A DNA stretch of 55,975 nucleotides from OFTM10 sp964196195 (GCA_964196195.1 CAXMSE010000029.1:1-55975); one strand, 5' to 3'; shown: positions 33,494 to 42,289, counted from the stretch's first letter. The notes: generated from the sequence alone by a model not told the origin. A program made the numbers and translations.

Positions 33494-34581
33494 GAGGTTT
33501 GGGGCGAGACGGCCGCGATGAGGTCGTCTCCCCACACCTCACCGGCAGCGAGGCGACGGCGAAGACCTATGAAGTCGACTTCCCGGCCGACCTCACGCGA
33601 ACCCCGGTGGAAGGCCTGGAAGCCGGCCTTGGCCTCGGTCATCATGTTGAGCGAGAGCCAGGCGCGGTTGGTCTCACGGTTCTGATCCCAATGCTCGAGC
33701 TTCTTCTTGCGCAGCGACTCGACGGTCTTCAGGGTGCAGTCGGGCATGGTGTAGAGGATCTTGGTGATCACCTCATCGACCCCCTTGTCGAGCCTTTCGA
33801 AATCGATCGTTCCCGATTTTAGCGTCGCCTTGGCCTCGGCCAGCGCCTCACCATCCTTCGACTTGCCGTGCACGATCTTGCCCCACTCATCGAGGTAGCG
33901 ATCGGTGATCACGAGGGGATTGGGCACGAACTCCCCGTCGACCTTGAGCACCGGGAAGATGTCGTTGATCAGACCCAGTCGCATGGCCTCGTGGGCGCTC
34001 CACGGATCACAGAGAACACAGCTGGCCATCGCCTCGCTCCAACCGACGTAGAGATGCAGGAAGTCGGTGGACCCCCCGTCGGGAGCCGATCCGTGTTTGG
34101 GTCCGGCCTGGCCGAACCGGGCGGTGTCGGCGGCAAGGGTGAAGTCGCAGGCCATGCCGATCTCCTGGCCACCCCCGATCCGCATCCCGTTGACGCGGTT
34201 GATCACCGGCTTGTCGCAGGCGAGGATCGCCGAGACCATGTCGTTGAACAAGCGCATGTACTGGCGGTACTCGCCGGGCCGGCCCGCGTAGTACTCGGAG
34301 TACTCCTCGGTGTTGCCGCCGGTGCAGAAGGCGCGATCACCACTACCGGTGAACACCACCGCCACCGCGGCACGGTCGACCGACGCCCGGCCGAAGGCCA
34401 AAATGACCTCCTTGGTGGCACTGGTGGTGTACGAGTTGAGTTGTTCGGGGTTGTCGAGGGTTATCCAGACCGAATGGAGACCTTCCACCGGCGCGCCGCC
34501 GGAGTCGAGCACCGGTCGCTGCTCGTAGAGGATCTCGGTGAACTCCCGATTCGGGTCGAGATCGTGGTTGACAAACTCCAT
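33490..34581 (-). CDS. oah: 6-oxocyclohex-1-ene-1-carbonyl-CoA hydrolase (Oah/BamA/BzdY)
   Basis: A 363-residue crotonase-superfamily ring hydrolase that opens the alicyclic ring to 3-hydroxypimelyl-CoA. The blocks LYEQRPVLDSGGAPVEGLHS, ITLDNPEQLNSYTTSATKEV, AFCTGGNTEEYSEYYAG and RVNGMRIGGGQEIGMACDF are diagnostic of BamA/Oah, a widely used marker for anaerobic aromatic degradation. Length matches the family (about 360-380). AAAGGAG precedes the ATG. It is flanked by had and dch, giving the full set after ring reduction. Confidence 0.95.
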   Translation of the reverse strand: MEFVNHDLDPNREFTEILYEQRPVLDSGGAPVEGLHSVWITLDNPEQLNSYTTSATKEVILAFGRASVDRAAVAVVFTGSGDRAFCTGGNTEEYSEYYAGRPGEYRQYMRLFNDMVSAILACDKPVINRVNGMRIGGGQEIGMACDFTLAADTARFGQAGPKHGSAPDGGSTDFLHLYVGWSEAMASCVLCDPWSAHEAMRLGLINDIFPVLKVDGEFVPNPLVITDRYLDEWGKIVHGKSKDGEALAEAKATLKSGTIDFERLDKGVDEVITKILYTMPDCTLKTVESLRKKKLEHWDQNRETNRAWLSLNMMTEAKAGFQAFHRGSREVGREVDFIGLRRRLAAGEVWGDDLIAAVSPQTS

Positions 34582-34593
34582 TGCATTGCTCCT

Positions 34594-35658
34594 TTAGGGG
34601 ATGAGAATCGTTCGCCGGGGATCGTTTCCCTCGTGCACGTCGGCCATCACGGTGTTGATCTCGCTCATGGCGACCTTGCGGGTGAAGGGAAGCAGAACGA
34701 TCCGTCCGGAAGTGGCCAGCTCGATGGCTTCGGGGTAGAGCTCCAGGGGGCAACCCCAGTTTCCGATCGCGGTGGCGTCGAAAGCCATGAGGTTGGAGAG
34801 CCGGATCGTCACCTTGTCTCGGGTGAACCCGACCACGCCGAGCGTGGCCGCGGGAACGAGCAGACCGTAGGCGGTCTCCTGGCCCGATGCGGTGCCCGAG
34901 CACTCGAATATCTTCCAGCCGGTGCCGGCCACGCCGAAGTCGGCCGCGTGCCCTCGTACCTGATCGCGGACATCTCGGGGCGATAGCCCTCTCGCGTTCA
35001 CGGTTGCACGGGCGCCGTACTGGAGCAGGGGATCGAGGCGCGAATCGTCGATGTCGACCGCCACCACCTCGGCTCCGTAGGCCGCGGCGATCTGCACCGC
35101 GTAGGTGCCGACGCCTCCGGCCCCGACCACCACCACGAAGTCTCCCTCGGACACCTCCGCTCTACTCATGGCCTGGAGCGGGGTGGTGACCGCGTCGGCG
35201 ATCACACACATATCGGCCAGTTCGTGGCCCGGCGGCAGGTGATCGATCGCACATAGGCCCGTGGTGGGCACCGTCACATGGGTGGCGAAGCCCCCGTCGA
35301 AGCCATTGCCGGGCATCTGCTGGTTGGGGCAGACATTGGAACGACCCTGTGAACAGAGTTCGCAGTGGCCGCACGGGATCACGGCCGGCACCAACACGTC
35401 GGAACCCACCCACTCCTCGGCGCCGGGTCCCGCTTCGATAACCTGCCCGCTGATCTCGTGACCGAGCACCAGGGGCAGCGGCGCCACGGTCTTCACATCG
35501 CCATCGAGGAAGCCCAGATCGGTGTGGCAGACCCCACATCCGGCGATCTCGATGAGCACCTCCCCTGGGTCGGGTGGGCGCGCCGCGCCTTCGGAGCGCT
35601 CAAGGGGCTCACCTGGGGTGACCATGCGCCACGAGTATCGATCGGTGCGGGGTTCCAT
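34594..35658 (-). CDS. had: 6-hydroxycyclohex-1-ene-1-carbonyl-CoA dehydrogenase (Had/BzdX)
   Basis: A 354-residue zinc alcohol dehydrogenase that oxidises the 6-hydroxy group to the 6-oxo compound with NAD+. Catalytic zinc ligands are in CGVCHTDLGFLDG and LGHEISG; the structural zinc site is the cysteine set in PCGHCELCSQGRSNVC. GAGGVGTYAVQIAAAYGAEV is the nucleotide-binding turn. The family alone would not fix the substrate, but the place between hcrB and oah does. ATG 35658 lies six bases after AGAGGA; a GTG three bases upstream is also possible. Confidence 0.9.
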   Translation of the reverse strand: MEPRTDRYSWRMVTPGEPLERSEGAARPPDPGEVLIEIAGCGVCHTDLGFLDGDVKTVAPLPLVLGHEISGQVIEAGPGAEEWVGSDVLVPAVIPCGHCELCSQGRSNVCPNQQMPGNGFDGGFATHVTVPTTGLCAIDHLPPGHELADMCVIADAVTTPLQAMSRAEVSEGDFVVVVGAGGVGTYAVQIAAAYGAEVVAVDIDDSRLDPLLQYGARATVNARGLSPRDVRDQVRGHAADFGVAGTGWKIFECSGTASGQETAYGLLVPAATLGVVGFTRDKVTIRLSNLMAFDATAIGNWGCPLELYPEAIELATSGRIVLLPFTRKVAMSEINTVMADVHEGNDPRRTILIP

Positions 35659-35689
35659 CACGGTTCCTCTGTTGGGGGTACTGGTTGGA

Positions 35690-36661
35690 TCATCGCTCTC
35701 CTAGCTCCTGCAAAGCCCTGGTGATGAATACCGGTGTCATCCATTTCCGGTAGCGCGATCCGGTGTCGGTGTTGTCCTGGGGCCGGACAGGGTGCGAAGC
35801 CAGGCGAGCGGCCTCCTCGATGACATCGTCGGTGAATTCCCGGCCGATCAGGAACTCTTCGGCGGCGGTGGCCCGCAAGGGGGCCGACGCAACCGCCCCC
35901 AACACCAGGCGGACACCAGTGCACGCGGCCGCGTCATCGAAGGTCGCGGCGCCGGCCACTCCGAGAAGGGGGAAATCGATTGAGCCCCGCCTTCGGTGTT
36001 TCAGATAGGTGGCGCGGCCCGCGAATGCCGGCAGCACGAGCTCGACGACTATCTCGCCGGGCGACTTGGTGTGATAGTCGATCCCGTCGTTCTGGTAGAA
36101 GTCCTCGACATCGACGAGCCGCTCGCCATCAGCATCGACGAGTCTCAGCGATCCGCCCAGAGCAATGGCAACGGGGGCCAGATCGGTTGAGCTGATGGCC
36201 CAGCAGTGGTCGCTGCGGGGCGCGACCCAACAGGTGTCGCCCCCGTCCTTCAGACAATGCCCGCTGGCCTCGCGCCACAACTCGGGCATGTCGATGTAGT
36301 TGCAGCGGGTGTCGAGGCAGAGGTTGCCTCCCACCGTGGCGGTGTTGCGGATCTGGGGTGAGGCGATTGCTTCCGCAGCCGATGCCACCACCGCCGGCAC
36401 GTGGGGTGAAGTCACCACTTCGGCCAGGGTGACGCCGGCCCCGATCACGCAGCGCCCTTCGTCGTCGATGCGAATGCCCTTGAGCGCGTCGATCTCGGCG
36501 AGGGAAACCAGGGTGACAGGGGTGGTCTGCCTGCGTTTCATCTTGGGGAACAGGTCGGTGCCGCCGCCCACGATGGTGGCCGTGGGGTCGGTGATCAGGC
36601 CCGCCGCCTCCTGGAGGGTGGTGGGTGTGGCCAGATCGAATGAAGGGAGCCGCATGGTCAT
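35690..36661 (-). CDS. hcrB: 4-hydroxybenzoyl-CoA reductase, FAD/[4Fe-4S] subunit (HcrB)
   Basis: A 323-residue FAD-binding subunit of the molybdenum hydroxylase family. FAD contacts are in IVGGGTDLFPKMK and RNTATVGGNLCLDTRC. The insertion holding Cys115, Cys120, Cys136 and Cys144 (NLCLDTRCNYIDMPE; GHCLKDGGDTCWVAP) is the extra [4Fe-4S] site that distinguishes 4-hydroxybenzoyl-CoA reductase from xanthine or CO dehydrogenases, and it lets the enzyme run in the reducing direction with ferredoxin. Overlaps hcrA by four bases. Confidence 0.92.
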   Translation of the reverse strand: MTMRLPSFDLATPTTLQEAAGLITDPTATIVGGGTDLFPKMKRRQTTPVTLVSLAEIDALKGIRIDDEGRCVIGAGVTLAEVVTSPHVPAVVASAAEAIASPQIRNTATVGGNLCLDTRCNYIDMPELWREASGHCLKDGGDTCWVAPRSDHCWAISSTDLAPVAIALGGSLRLVDADGERLVDVEDFYQNDGIDYHTKSPGEIVVELVLPAFAGRATYLKHRRRGSIDFPLLGVAGAATFDDAAACTGVRLVLGAVASAPLRATAAEEFLIGREFTDDVIEEAARLASHPVRPQDNTDTGSRYRKWMTPVFITRALQELGER

Positions 36662-39036
36662 GGCGCGATGAACCCTTCGGGAGGCTCGACCCTGATCAGT
36701 TCGCCGAAATCGAAATCGGGTACCGTCTTGGGCCCGAACCGGCCGGTCCCACCCCGAGCCGCGTCTCGCATCGCGGCAACGATCTTGTCCGGAGTGATCG
36801 GCACCTCGTCGATATGAATTCCGAGGGCATCGTGGATCGCGTTGGCCACCGCAGGAATCACCGGAAGAAGAGGACCCTGGCCGACCTCCTTGGCTCCGTA
36901 GGGGCCTTCGGGGTCGTGCGACTCGATGAGGGTGGTGTGCACCGTGGGCGTCTCGAGCGATGTGGGAATCTTGTAGTCCAAGAGGGAAGGGCCCCGATGT
37001 AACCCACCGCGGAAGGCCTGCTCTTCGAACAGGACCTCTCCAAGTGCCATATAGACCCCGCCTTCCACCTGACCCTCGGAAAGTAAAGGGTTGATGGCCT
37101 TGCCGATGTCGTGGGCGATCCAGACGCGGTCTACTTCGACCATGCCGGTATCAGCATCGACTTCGAGTTCGACTACGCAAGCCGTGTAGCTGTAGGCCGG
37201 CGAGATCCCCACCCCGGCTCCCTTGTATGGCCCGGCCAGCTTGGGTGCTGTGTAGCTTCCTGACTCGACCAGGGGGCCCGTGGCTGCGGTGGCCAGCACC
37301 ACCGCTTCGGTCCACGACACCCCGCTCTCGGGATCGCCGAGCACACTGACCCTGGCGTTGGCCACCTCGAGGTCTTCGACCGCGGCCTCCAGCTTGGCGG
37401 CCACTGCGTCGAGGAGGCGGGCGCGAACCTTGGTGGCCGCCTCGAGGGCGGCGTTGCCGGCCATGAAGGTGACGCGGCTCGAGTAGCTGCCCAGATCGAC
37501 CGGGGTGAGATCGGTGTCGGCGGTGACCATGGTGAGATCGTGGGGTTCCAGTCCCAGGCACTCGGCAACGACAGTTGCCAGCATCGTGGTGGAGCCCTGC
37601 CCGATGTCGGTGGCGCCGGAGTAGACGGTGACCCCACCACCCCGATCCACCTTCAGCTGCACTTCGGACTGGGGCATTTTGTTGAAGTAGATGGGAAGAC
37701 CGGCCCCGGACATGTAGCACCCGAGAGCGAGTCCGACACCGCGGCCCTTGGGGAGCCGGCCGTGCTTTTGGTGGAACCCTGATTGCTCGACCACTGCGTC
37801 AATGCATTCGTTCAAGGCACAACTGGTGATTCTGAGATGGTTGACGGTGGTGGAGAAAGGCTCGACGGCGTTCCTCACCCGAATGGCAACCGGGTCGAGC
37901 CCGAGATCAGCCGCGGCCTTGTCGAGTTGGCTCTCGATGGCAAACCTGGCCTGGGGGGTGCCGTGGCCCCGCTTGGGTCCGCACGCCGGCTTGTTGGTGA
38001 ACACCCGCATGCCTTCGAAGCAGTAGTTGGGGATCCGGTAGGTGGAGGTCTGGAGCGCACCGGTGTAGTAGAGCGAAGCTGTGCCGTAGCTCCCGAATGC
38101 GCCGCCGTCGAGGAAAGACTTGAAGTGCATGGCCGTTATCCGACCGTCGCTCTCAAATCCCGTCTTGACCCACATGAGCACGGGGTGGCGGCCGCGGTGG
38201 GCGTAGAAGACATCTTCGCGGCTGAGATTGAACTTCACCGGGCGACCGGTGAGCATGGCCAACTTGGCGGCAACCAACTCATGGGAGAATGGATCGGTCT
38301 TGCCCCCGAATCCACCCCCGTTGGGAGTGGCGATCACCCGTATCCGGCCCGCGGGGATCTCGAGCACCTTCGCCAGGGCGCGATGCACGTAGTGGGGCAC
38401 CTGGGTGGACGACCAGAGGGTCACCTTCCCTTCCGGGCTGCACGATGCCACCGCGGCATGGGTCTCGAGGGCCGCGTGGGTGTTTCCACCGAAGAAATAG
38501 ACGTCTTCGCGCACGTGATCGGCGGCCGCGAATCCCTCGGCCACATCGCCGAATTCGAGGGCGGCGGTGCGGTGCACGTTCTGGCCCTGGCCCTCGCCGT
38601 GGATCAGGGGCCGGTCGGGGTCGAGGGCGTGGTCGAGGGTGACGACCTCGGTGAGAGGCTCGTACTTCACATCGATGAGCGCAAGTGCACGTTCGGCGGT
38701 CTCGGCATCGACAGCCGCCACCGCCGCCACCGGCTCACCGACGTGGCGGACCCGGTTGAGGGCCAGGGCGTGTTCGTCCTGGCTCACCGGGAGGATGCCG
38801 TAGGTGATGGGCAGGTCGGCGCCGGTGATCACCGCCTTCACGCCGGGTAGCGCTGCAGCCTCCGCGGTGTCGATGGAGGTGATGACGGCGTGGGCGTGGG
38901 TGCTACGGAGCTGACGACCCACCAGAACGCCGGGTGGATTCAGGTCGTCGGCGAACCGGGTCTGACCCGTGGTCTGCTGGAGCGCGTCGACACGGGGCAG
39001 ACGCCGGCCCACCACGGTGTAGTCGCCGGTGCTCAC
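36658..39036 (-). CDS. hcrA: 4-hydroxybenzoyl-CoA reductase, molybdenum subunit (HcrA)
   Basis: A 792-residue molybdopterin-binding large subunit. The stretches FTNKPACGPKRGHGTPQARF, SGAGLPIYFNKMPQSEVQL, GATDIGQGSTTMLATVVAE and DLTPVDLGSYSSRVTFMAG correspond closely to Thauera HcrA as I remember it, and the end EGPYGAKEVGQGPLLPVIPA carries the catalytic glutamate of the family. The enzyme removes the para-hydroxyl of 4-hydroxybenzoyl-CoA to give benzoyl-CoA. It begins with GTG, overlapping the hcrC stop. Confidence 0.93.
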   Translation of the reverse strand: MSTGDYTVVGRRLPRVDALQQTTGQTRFADDLNPPGVLVGRQLRSTHAHAVITSIDTAEAAALPGVKAVITGADLPITYGILPVSQDEHALALNRVRHVGEPVAAVAAVDAETAERALALIDVKYEPLTEVVTLDHALDPDRPLIHGEGQGQNVHRTAALEFGDVAEGFAAADHVREDVYFFGGNTHAALETHAAVASCSPEGKVTLWSSTQVPHYVHRALAKVLEIPAGRIRVIATPNGGGFGGKTDPFSHELVAAKLAMLTGRPVKFNLSREDVFYAHRGRHPVLMWVKTGFESDGRITAMHFKSFLDGGAFGSYGTASLYYTGALQTSTYRIPNYCFEGMRVFTNKPACGPKRGHGTPQARFAIESQLDKAAADLGLDPVAIRVRNAVEPFSTTVNHLRITSCALNECIDAVVEQSGFHQKHGRLPKGRGVGLALGCYMSGAGLPIYFNKMPQSEVQLKVDRGGGVTVYSGATDIGQGSTTMLATVVAECLGLEPHDLTMVTADTDLTPVDLGSYSSRVTFMAGNAALEAATKVRARLLDAVAAKLEAAVEDLEVANARVSVLGDPESGVSWTEAVVLATAATGPLVESGSYTAPKLAGPYKGAGVGISPAYSYTACVVELEVDADTGMVEVDRVWIAHDIGKAINPLLSEGQVEGGVYMALGEVLFEEQAFRGGLHRGPSLLDYKIPTSLETPTVHTTLIESHDPEGPYGAKEVGQGPLLPVIPAVANAIHDALGIHIDEVPITPDKIVAAMRDAARGGTGRFGPKTVPDFDFGELIRVEPPEGFIAP

Positions 39037-39506
39037 TACCGGCTTCGATCGGCCGCGAGCTCAACCGCCTCGATGATCTTGTTGTAGCCGGTGCATCTGC
39101 ACAGGTTGCCGGCCAAGGCGCTCTTGATCTCATCGGTGTCGGGCTGGGCCACCTCGGCGAGCAGGGCACTGGCCGACAGGATCATGCCCGGAGTGCAGTA
39201 GCCGCATTGGGCTGCTCCCAGTTCCGCGAACGCGCTCTGGAGCTCGTGGGGTTTCCCGCCCTCGACCAGCCCTTCGATGGTGGTGACCGACCCGTCGGCA
39301 AGCTGGCCCACCAGCATCAGGCAGGCGAGCACCGGCCGACCATCGAGGAGCACGGTGCAAGCCCCGCACTCACCCACGTCGCAGCCGTGCTTGGTGCCGG
39401 TGAGCGCGAGGTCTTCACGGAGGACCTCGAGCAGGGTGCGATGGTCGCTGGTGAGTACGCGATGAGTCTCTCCGTTCACCTGGAGAGCCAGAACGCGTTC
39501 CGTCAT
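39036..39506 (-). CDS. hcrC: 4-hydroxybenzoyl-CoA reductase, 2x[2Fe-2S] subunit (HcrC)
   Basis: A 156-residue electron-transfer subunit. The plant-type [2Fe-2S] site is GTKHGCDVGECGACTVLLDG followed by VLACL, and the second cluster site is AAQCGYCTPGMIL with GNLCRCTGYNKI. It passes electrons between HcrB and the molybdenum centre in HcrA. The start codon overlaps the stop of the PrpF-like gene (ATGA). Confidence 0.93.
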   Translation of the reverse strand: MTERVLALQVNGETHRVLTSDHRTLLEVLREDLALTGTKHGCDVGECGACTVLLDGRPVLACLMLVGQLADGSVTTIEGLVEGGKPHELQSAFAELGAAQCGYCTPGMILSASALLAEVAQPDTDEIKSALAGNLCRCTGYNKIIEAVELAADRSR

Positions 39507-40645
39507 CAGGCGCTTGACTCGGCCGGCAACTTGCTGTGGCGGACGAAGGCGGTGCCCTCGGCCAGGCGACGGGCGGTGCGCTGGTAGACGGCCTGCGTTG
39601 CCTGCCAGCCGTCGTGGTCGTGAACGGCGCTGGCCTTCACCGCCATGACGCCGCTGGTGTGGCCGATGCGAATCTCGTCGGGGTTTGCGCGAGCGACGGC
39701 GTGGACCGTGGTGCCCACGATGCGCGCGGCCACACCGGTGGTGGCGGCGAGTGTGCCGGGGTAGGCCTTGTGCAGTACAAGTGGGCGGCCGCCGATGACC
39801 CGGGCCAGGAGATCGACATCTTCGGCCTCCACGGGCTCGCCGGTGGCGAAGCTGGTGAAGCGAGCTGGGGGCGAGACGACCGCCGGTACAGGTGTGAGGC
39901 CGTCTGACGACATGCCCAACAACCTAGCCGCGGCCTCCTTCACCGCTGAAACGCGAGCCAAGTGCTCGTCGGTGAACTCACCGGGTCCCTCGCTGCCGGC
40001 CATCCCGACTGCTGCAGCCGAAAAGAAGACGGTGAGGTTGGCGAGGTCGACGATGCTCACTTCTACCGGCCCGATCGACGTATCGAGGATGTCGAGCTCG
40101 TTACCGGTGGGCAGCAGGGCGCCGGTGATTCCTCCTCCGGTTTGGCTGAAATCCAAGCCGATGGGTGCCCCGGTTCCGGGTACCCCATGGATGACCTCGG
40201 TGCCCTCGATCGCGGCCACCCCGTCGATGATCGGCACGTCGGCAATGAGTATCCGGCCCGTGTTGGTGTTGTGGATCCTCACCTGGGCCGAGGGACCGTC
40301 GACGGTGATCATGGCCTCGTCGATGGCGTAGGCGCCCACCGCAGCCGAGAGGTTGCCACAATTGATGTCGTAGTCGACCACCGGCTCGCTGACGCTCACC
40401 TGGGCGAAGGTGTAGTCGAGGTCGGCGTCGGGCCTGCTCGGGGGGTCGATGATGGCCAGCTTGCTGGTGAGGATGTCGGCGCCGCCGAGTCCGTCGATCT
40501 GGCGGGGATCGGGGCTTCCGAAGAGCGACAGGATCACCGAATCTCGCGCCGCTCCGGGTGGGGGCAGAGCGCTCCCGCGGACAAACACCCCCTTGGAAGT
40601 GCCACCCCGCATGAGGACGAAGGGCAGGTTGGCCTGTTCGCTCAC
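39506..40645 (-). CDS. PrpF-family isomerase
   Basis: A 379-residue protein of the PrpF/methylitaconate isomerase/4-oxalomesaconate tautomerase family. Family blocks are PFVLMRGGTSKGVFVRGSAL, VDYDINCGNLSAAVGAYAID and HTSGVMAVKASA. Members shift double bonds in unsaturated di- or tricarboxylic acids such as 2-methyl-trans-aconitate, methylitaconate or 4-oxalomesaconate. The GTG at 40645 overlaps the thiolase stop and is preferred to an ATG eight codons upstream. No such isomerase is needed in the known benzoyl-CoA pathway, but a LeuCD-like hydratase and a Claisen synthase are encoded in the divergent operon, so the three may act together. Confidence 0.83.
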   Translation of the reverse strand: MSEQANLPFVLMRGGTSKGVFVRGSALPPPGAARDSVILSLFGSPDPRQIDGLGGADILTSKLAIIDPPSRPDADLDYTFAQVSVSEPVVDYDINCGNLSAAVGAYAIDEAMITVDGPSAQVRIHNTNTGRILIADVPIIDGVAAIEGTEVIHGVPGTGAPIGLDFSQTGGGITGALLPTGNELDILDTSIGPVEVSIVDLANLTVFFSAAAVGMAGSEGPGEFTDEHLARVSAVKEAAARLLGMSSDGLTPVPAVVSPPARFTSFATGEPVEAEDVDLLARVIGGRPLVLHKAYPGTLAATTGVAARIVGTTVHAVARANPDEIRIGHTSGVMAVKASAVHDHDGWQATQAVYQRTARRLAEGTAFVRHSKLPAESSA

Positions 40646-41784
40646 CGGATCAGGATCTGGACGGTGCATGCCGCGCCCTCGATGCCGACAGCCTTGCCTC
40701 CACGGCAGTGGGCGAGCCCGACTCGGGCGCCCTCGATCTGGCGATCTCCCGATTCGCCTCTCAGCTGCCTGACCAGTTCGACCACCTGGGCCACACCGGT
40801 GCCGCCGAGGGGATGACCCTTTCCGAGCAGCCCCCCGCTGGGGTTCACCGGCAAGCGGCCACCGATGTTGGCCTCGCCCCTCTCCACCGCAGACGGGTAT
40901 TCGCCCTGGGGGAAGAGACCGAGTCCCTCGACCCTGAGCACCTCGGCGATGCTGAAGCAGTCGTGGACTTCGCAGAAGTCGACGTCTTCGGGGCCGATGC
41001 CGGCCTTTTCGTAGGCGTCTTGGGCCGTGTCGCGGGTGAGGGGCTCGAACGTCATCGAGGTGGGCTCGACGTCTACCGACCCCGAACGCAGGGTGGAGGC
41101 GGCGAGCCTCACGGCTTGGCCGTTGGCGTACTTCTTGGCCGCCTTGTCGCTCATCACGATCACCGCGGCCGCACCATCGGTGACGGGTGAGCAGTCGTGC
41201 AGTCGGAGGGGGTCGGCGATGGGCCGCGACTGCAGAACATCCTCGACGGTGATGCTTTTGCGGAAGTGGGCCAGGGGGTTGAGGGTGGCGTTCATTTTGT
41301 TCTTGACCGGGATCAGCGCGAGCTGCTCACGGGTCATGCCGTACTCCTCCATGTAGCGCCTCGCCCGCATGGCGTAGACGCCGGGCATGGTTGCTCCGAC
41401 GGCTGCCTCGGGATCGCTCGGATCGGGGGTGAGGGCGCCGCTGAACTGGCTGGTGAGGTGTTCGGTGCCTACCGCCACGACAACATCGTGCTCGCCGGCC
41501 CGAATCGCGAGTGATGCCTCGCGGATGGCGGTGGCGCCGCTGCTGCACGCGTTCTCGACGTTGGTGAGGGGTAGTCCGGCCAGGCCCACCTGGGCCAGGA
41601 TCCGCTGGCCGGTCACCATGCCCTGGAAGACATGGCCGCAATAGGCCGCCTCGATCACTCGAGCGTCGATGCCGGCATCGGCGACCGCGCCGAGCAGGGC
41701 CTCGGCTCCGAGGTCGGTTGAGTCGCGGTCGGGGTGTTTCCCGAACCGGGTCATGCCGACTCCTACAACGTGTACATCAGTCAT
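40642..41784 (-). CDS. Thiolase-family protein (SCP2/lipid-transfer type)
   Basis: A 380-residue thiolase-fold enzyme. The nucleophilic cysteine is in NVENACSSGATAIREAS, the first C-terminal block VHDCFSIAEVLRVEGL carries a His, and NPSGGLLGKGHPLGGTGVAQ carries the second catalytic His. The last cysteine motif reads LAHCRGGKAVGIEGAAC. The starting ATG at 41784 overlaps the end of the DUF35 gene. This branch usually works with a DUF35 partner, as in the BbsA/BbsB benzoylsuccinyl-CoA thiolase. Here it may cleave 3-oxopimelyl-CoA from benzoyl-CoA degradation; this is inference from position. Confidence 0.83.
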   Translation of the reverse strand: MTDVHVVGVGMTRFGKHPDRDSTDLGAEALLGAVADAGIDARVIEAAYCGHVFQGMVTGQRILAQVGLAGLPLTNVENACSSGATAIREASLAIRAGEHDVVVAVGTEHLTSQFSGALTPDPSDPEAAVGATMPGVYAMRARRYMEEYGMTREQLALIPVKNKMNATLNPLAHFRKSITVEDVLQSRPIADPLRLHDCSPVTDGAAAVIVMSDKAAKKYANGQAVRLAASTLRSGSVDVEPTSMTFEPLTRDTAQDAYEKAGIGPEDVDFCEVHDCFSIAEVLRVEGLGLFPQGEYPSAVERGEANIGGRLPVNPSGGLLGKGHPLGGTGVAQVVELVRQLRGESGDRQIEGARVGLAHCRGGKAVGIEGAACTVQILIR

Positions 41785-42199
41785 TGCTCGGCTCCATTGG
41801 CTTGAATCGGTACCCGGTGAGCGGCTTGCCCTCGTCGTCTTCTCCGAACGGTTCGAGGGCCAGGGCCATCGGCATCCCGATCTCGATGTCGTCGATCTCA
41901 CAGCCGCTTATCTGGCCCATGATGCGGACGTTCTCGGGAAAGTCGACGTATCCGAGGACGTAGGGGACCTCGAAGTCTGGTGTCGACTGGCGGACGACGG
42001 AATAGGTGTAGAGGGTGCCCTCGGTGGCGAACCGTACCGTTTCGAGATCGCCGCTCAGGCAGCCTGAGCAGGCCTCTCTCACGGGGAAGAAGTGGGCGCC
42101 ACACGAGCGGCAGCGACTTCCGAGCAGGTTTCCGGTGCCATCGTCGCGAACCTCGAGTTCGCCGGGACGAAAGGATGTGCCTAGCGCTGATCCAGCCAA
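41777..42199 (-). CDS. DUF35 OB-fold/zinc-ribbon partner of the thiolase
   Basis: A protein of about 140 residues with a zinc ribbon (Cys30, Cys33, Cys44, Cys47 in SRCRSCGAHFFPVREACSGC) followed by an OB-fold (about 55-130). These proteins bind acyl-CoA and associate with thiolases. The start is set at TTG 42199 because AAGGAGAAGG lies five bases upstream and the length then fits the family. An open frame continues to ATG codons at 42319-42328, but a palindromic operator and a promoter (42229-42289) fall inside that extension. It is the first gene of the reverse operon and overlaps the thiolase gene by eight bases. Confidence 0.8.
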   Translation of the reverse strand: MAGSALGTSFRPGELEVRDDGTGNLLGSRCRSCGAHFFPVREACSGCLSGDLETVRFATEGTLYTYSVVRQSTPDFEVPYVLGYVDFPENVRIMGQISGCEIDDIEIGMPMALALEPFGEDDEGKPLTGYRFKPMEPSND

Positions 42200-42228
42200 A
42201 ATGTCCTTCTCCTTCAAGATGAAAGGCA

Positions 42229-42246
42229 ACCGTCCGTCCGGTCGGT
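42229..42246. promoter_or_regulatory. TetR-type operator of the reverse aromatic operon
   Basis: Plus-strand ACCGTCCGTCCGGTCGGT, whose complement ACCGACCGGACGGACGGT differs at only a few positions from the operators at 26307 and 42391. It lies 30 bases upstream of the TTG start of the DUF35 gene and just downstream of the predicted -10. Confidence 0.65.
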
Positions 42247-42260
42247 AGGCCGCTAGATCG

Positions 42261-42289
42261 AGTGTTTCGTGATGGCCGAGGATCGTCAA
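42261..42289 (-). promoter_or_regulatory. Candidate promoter of the reverse aromatic operon
   Basis: On the minus strand TTGACG (complement of 42284-42289) is followed by 17 bases and AACACT (complement of 42261-42266). Transcription would start near 42254, just before the operator and upstream of the TTG start at 42199. Confidence 0.4.

Noticed and set aside
33868..34986. Long forward open frame opposite oah and had
   Set aside because: Low-complexity Gly/Val/Glu-rich translation without motifs. The reverse strand has two clearly recognisable pathway enzymes.
36658..39036. Annotation of the large molybdenum subunit as xanthine or CO dehydrogenase
   Set aside because: The middle subunit carries the four-cysteine [4Fe-4S] insertion (Cys115, 120, 136, 144) special to 4-hydroxybenzoyl-CoA reductase, and the large subunit matches HcrA-type blocks.
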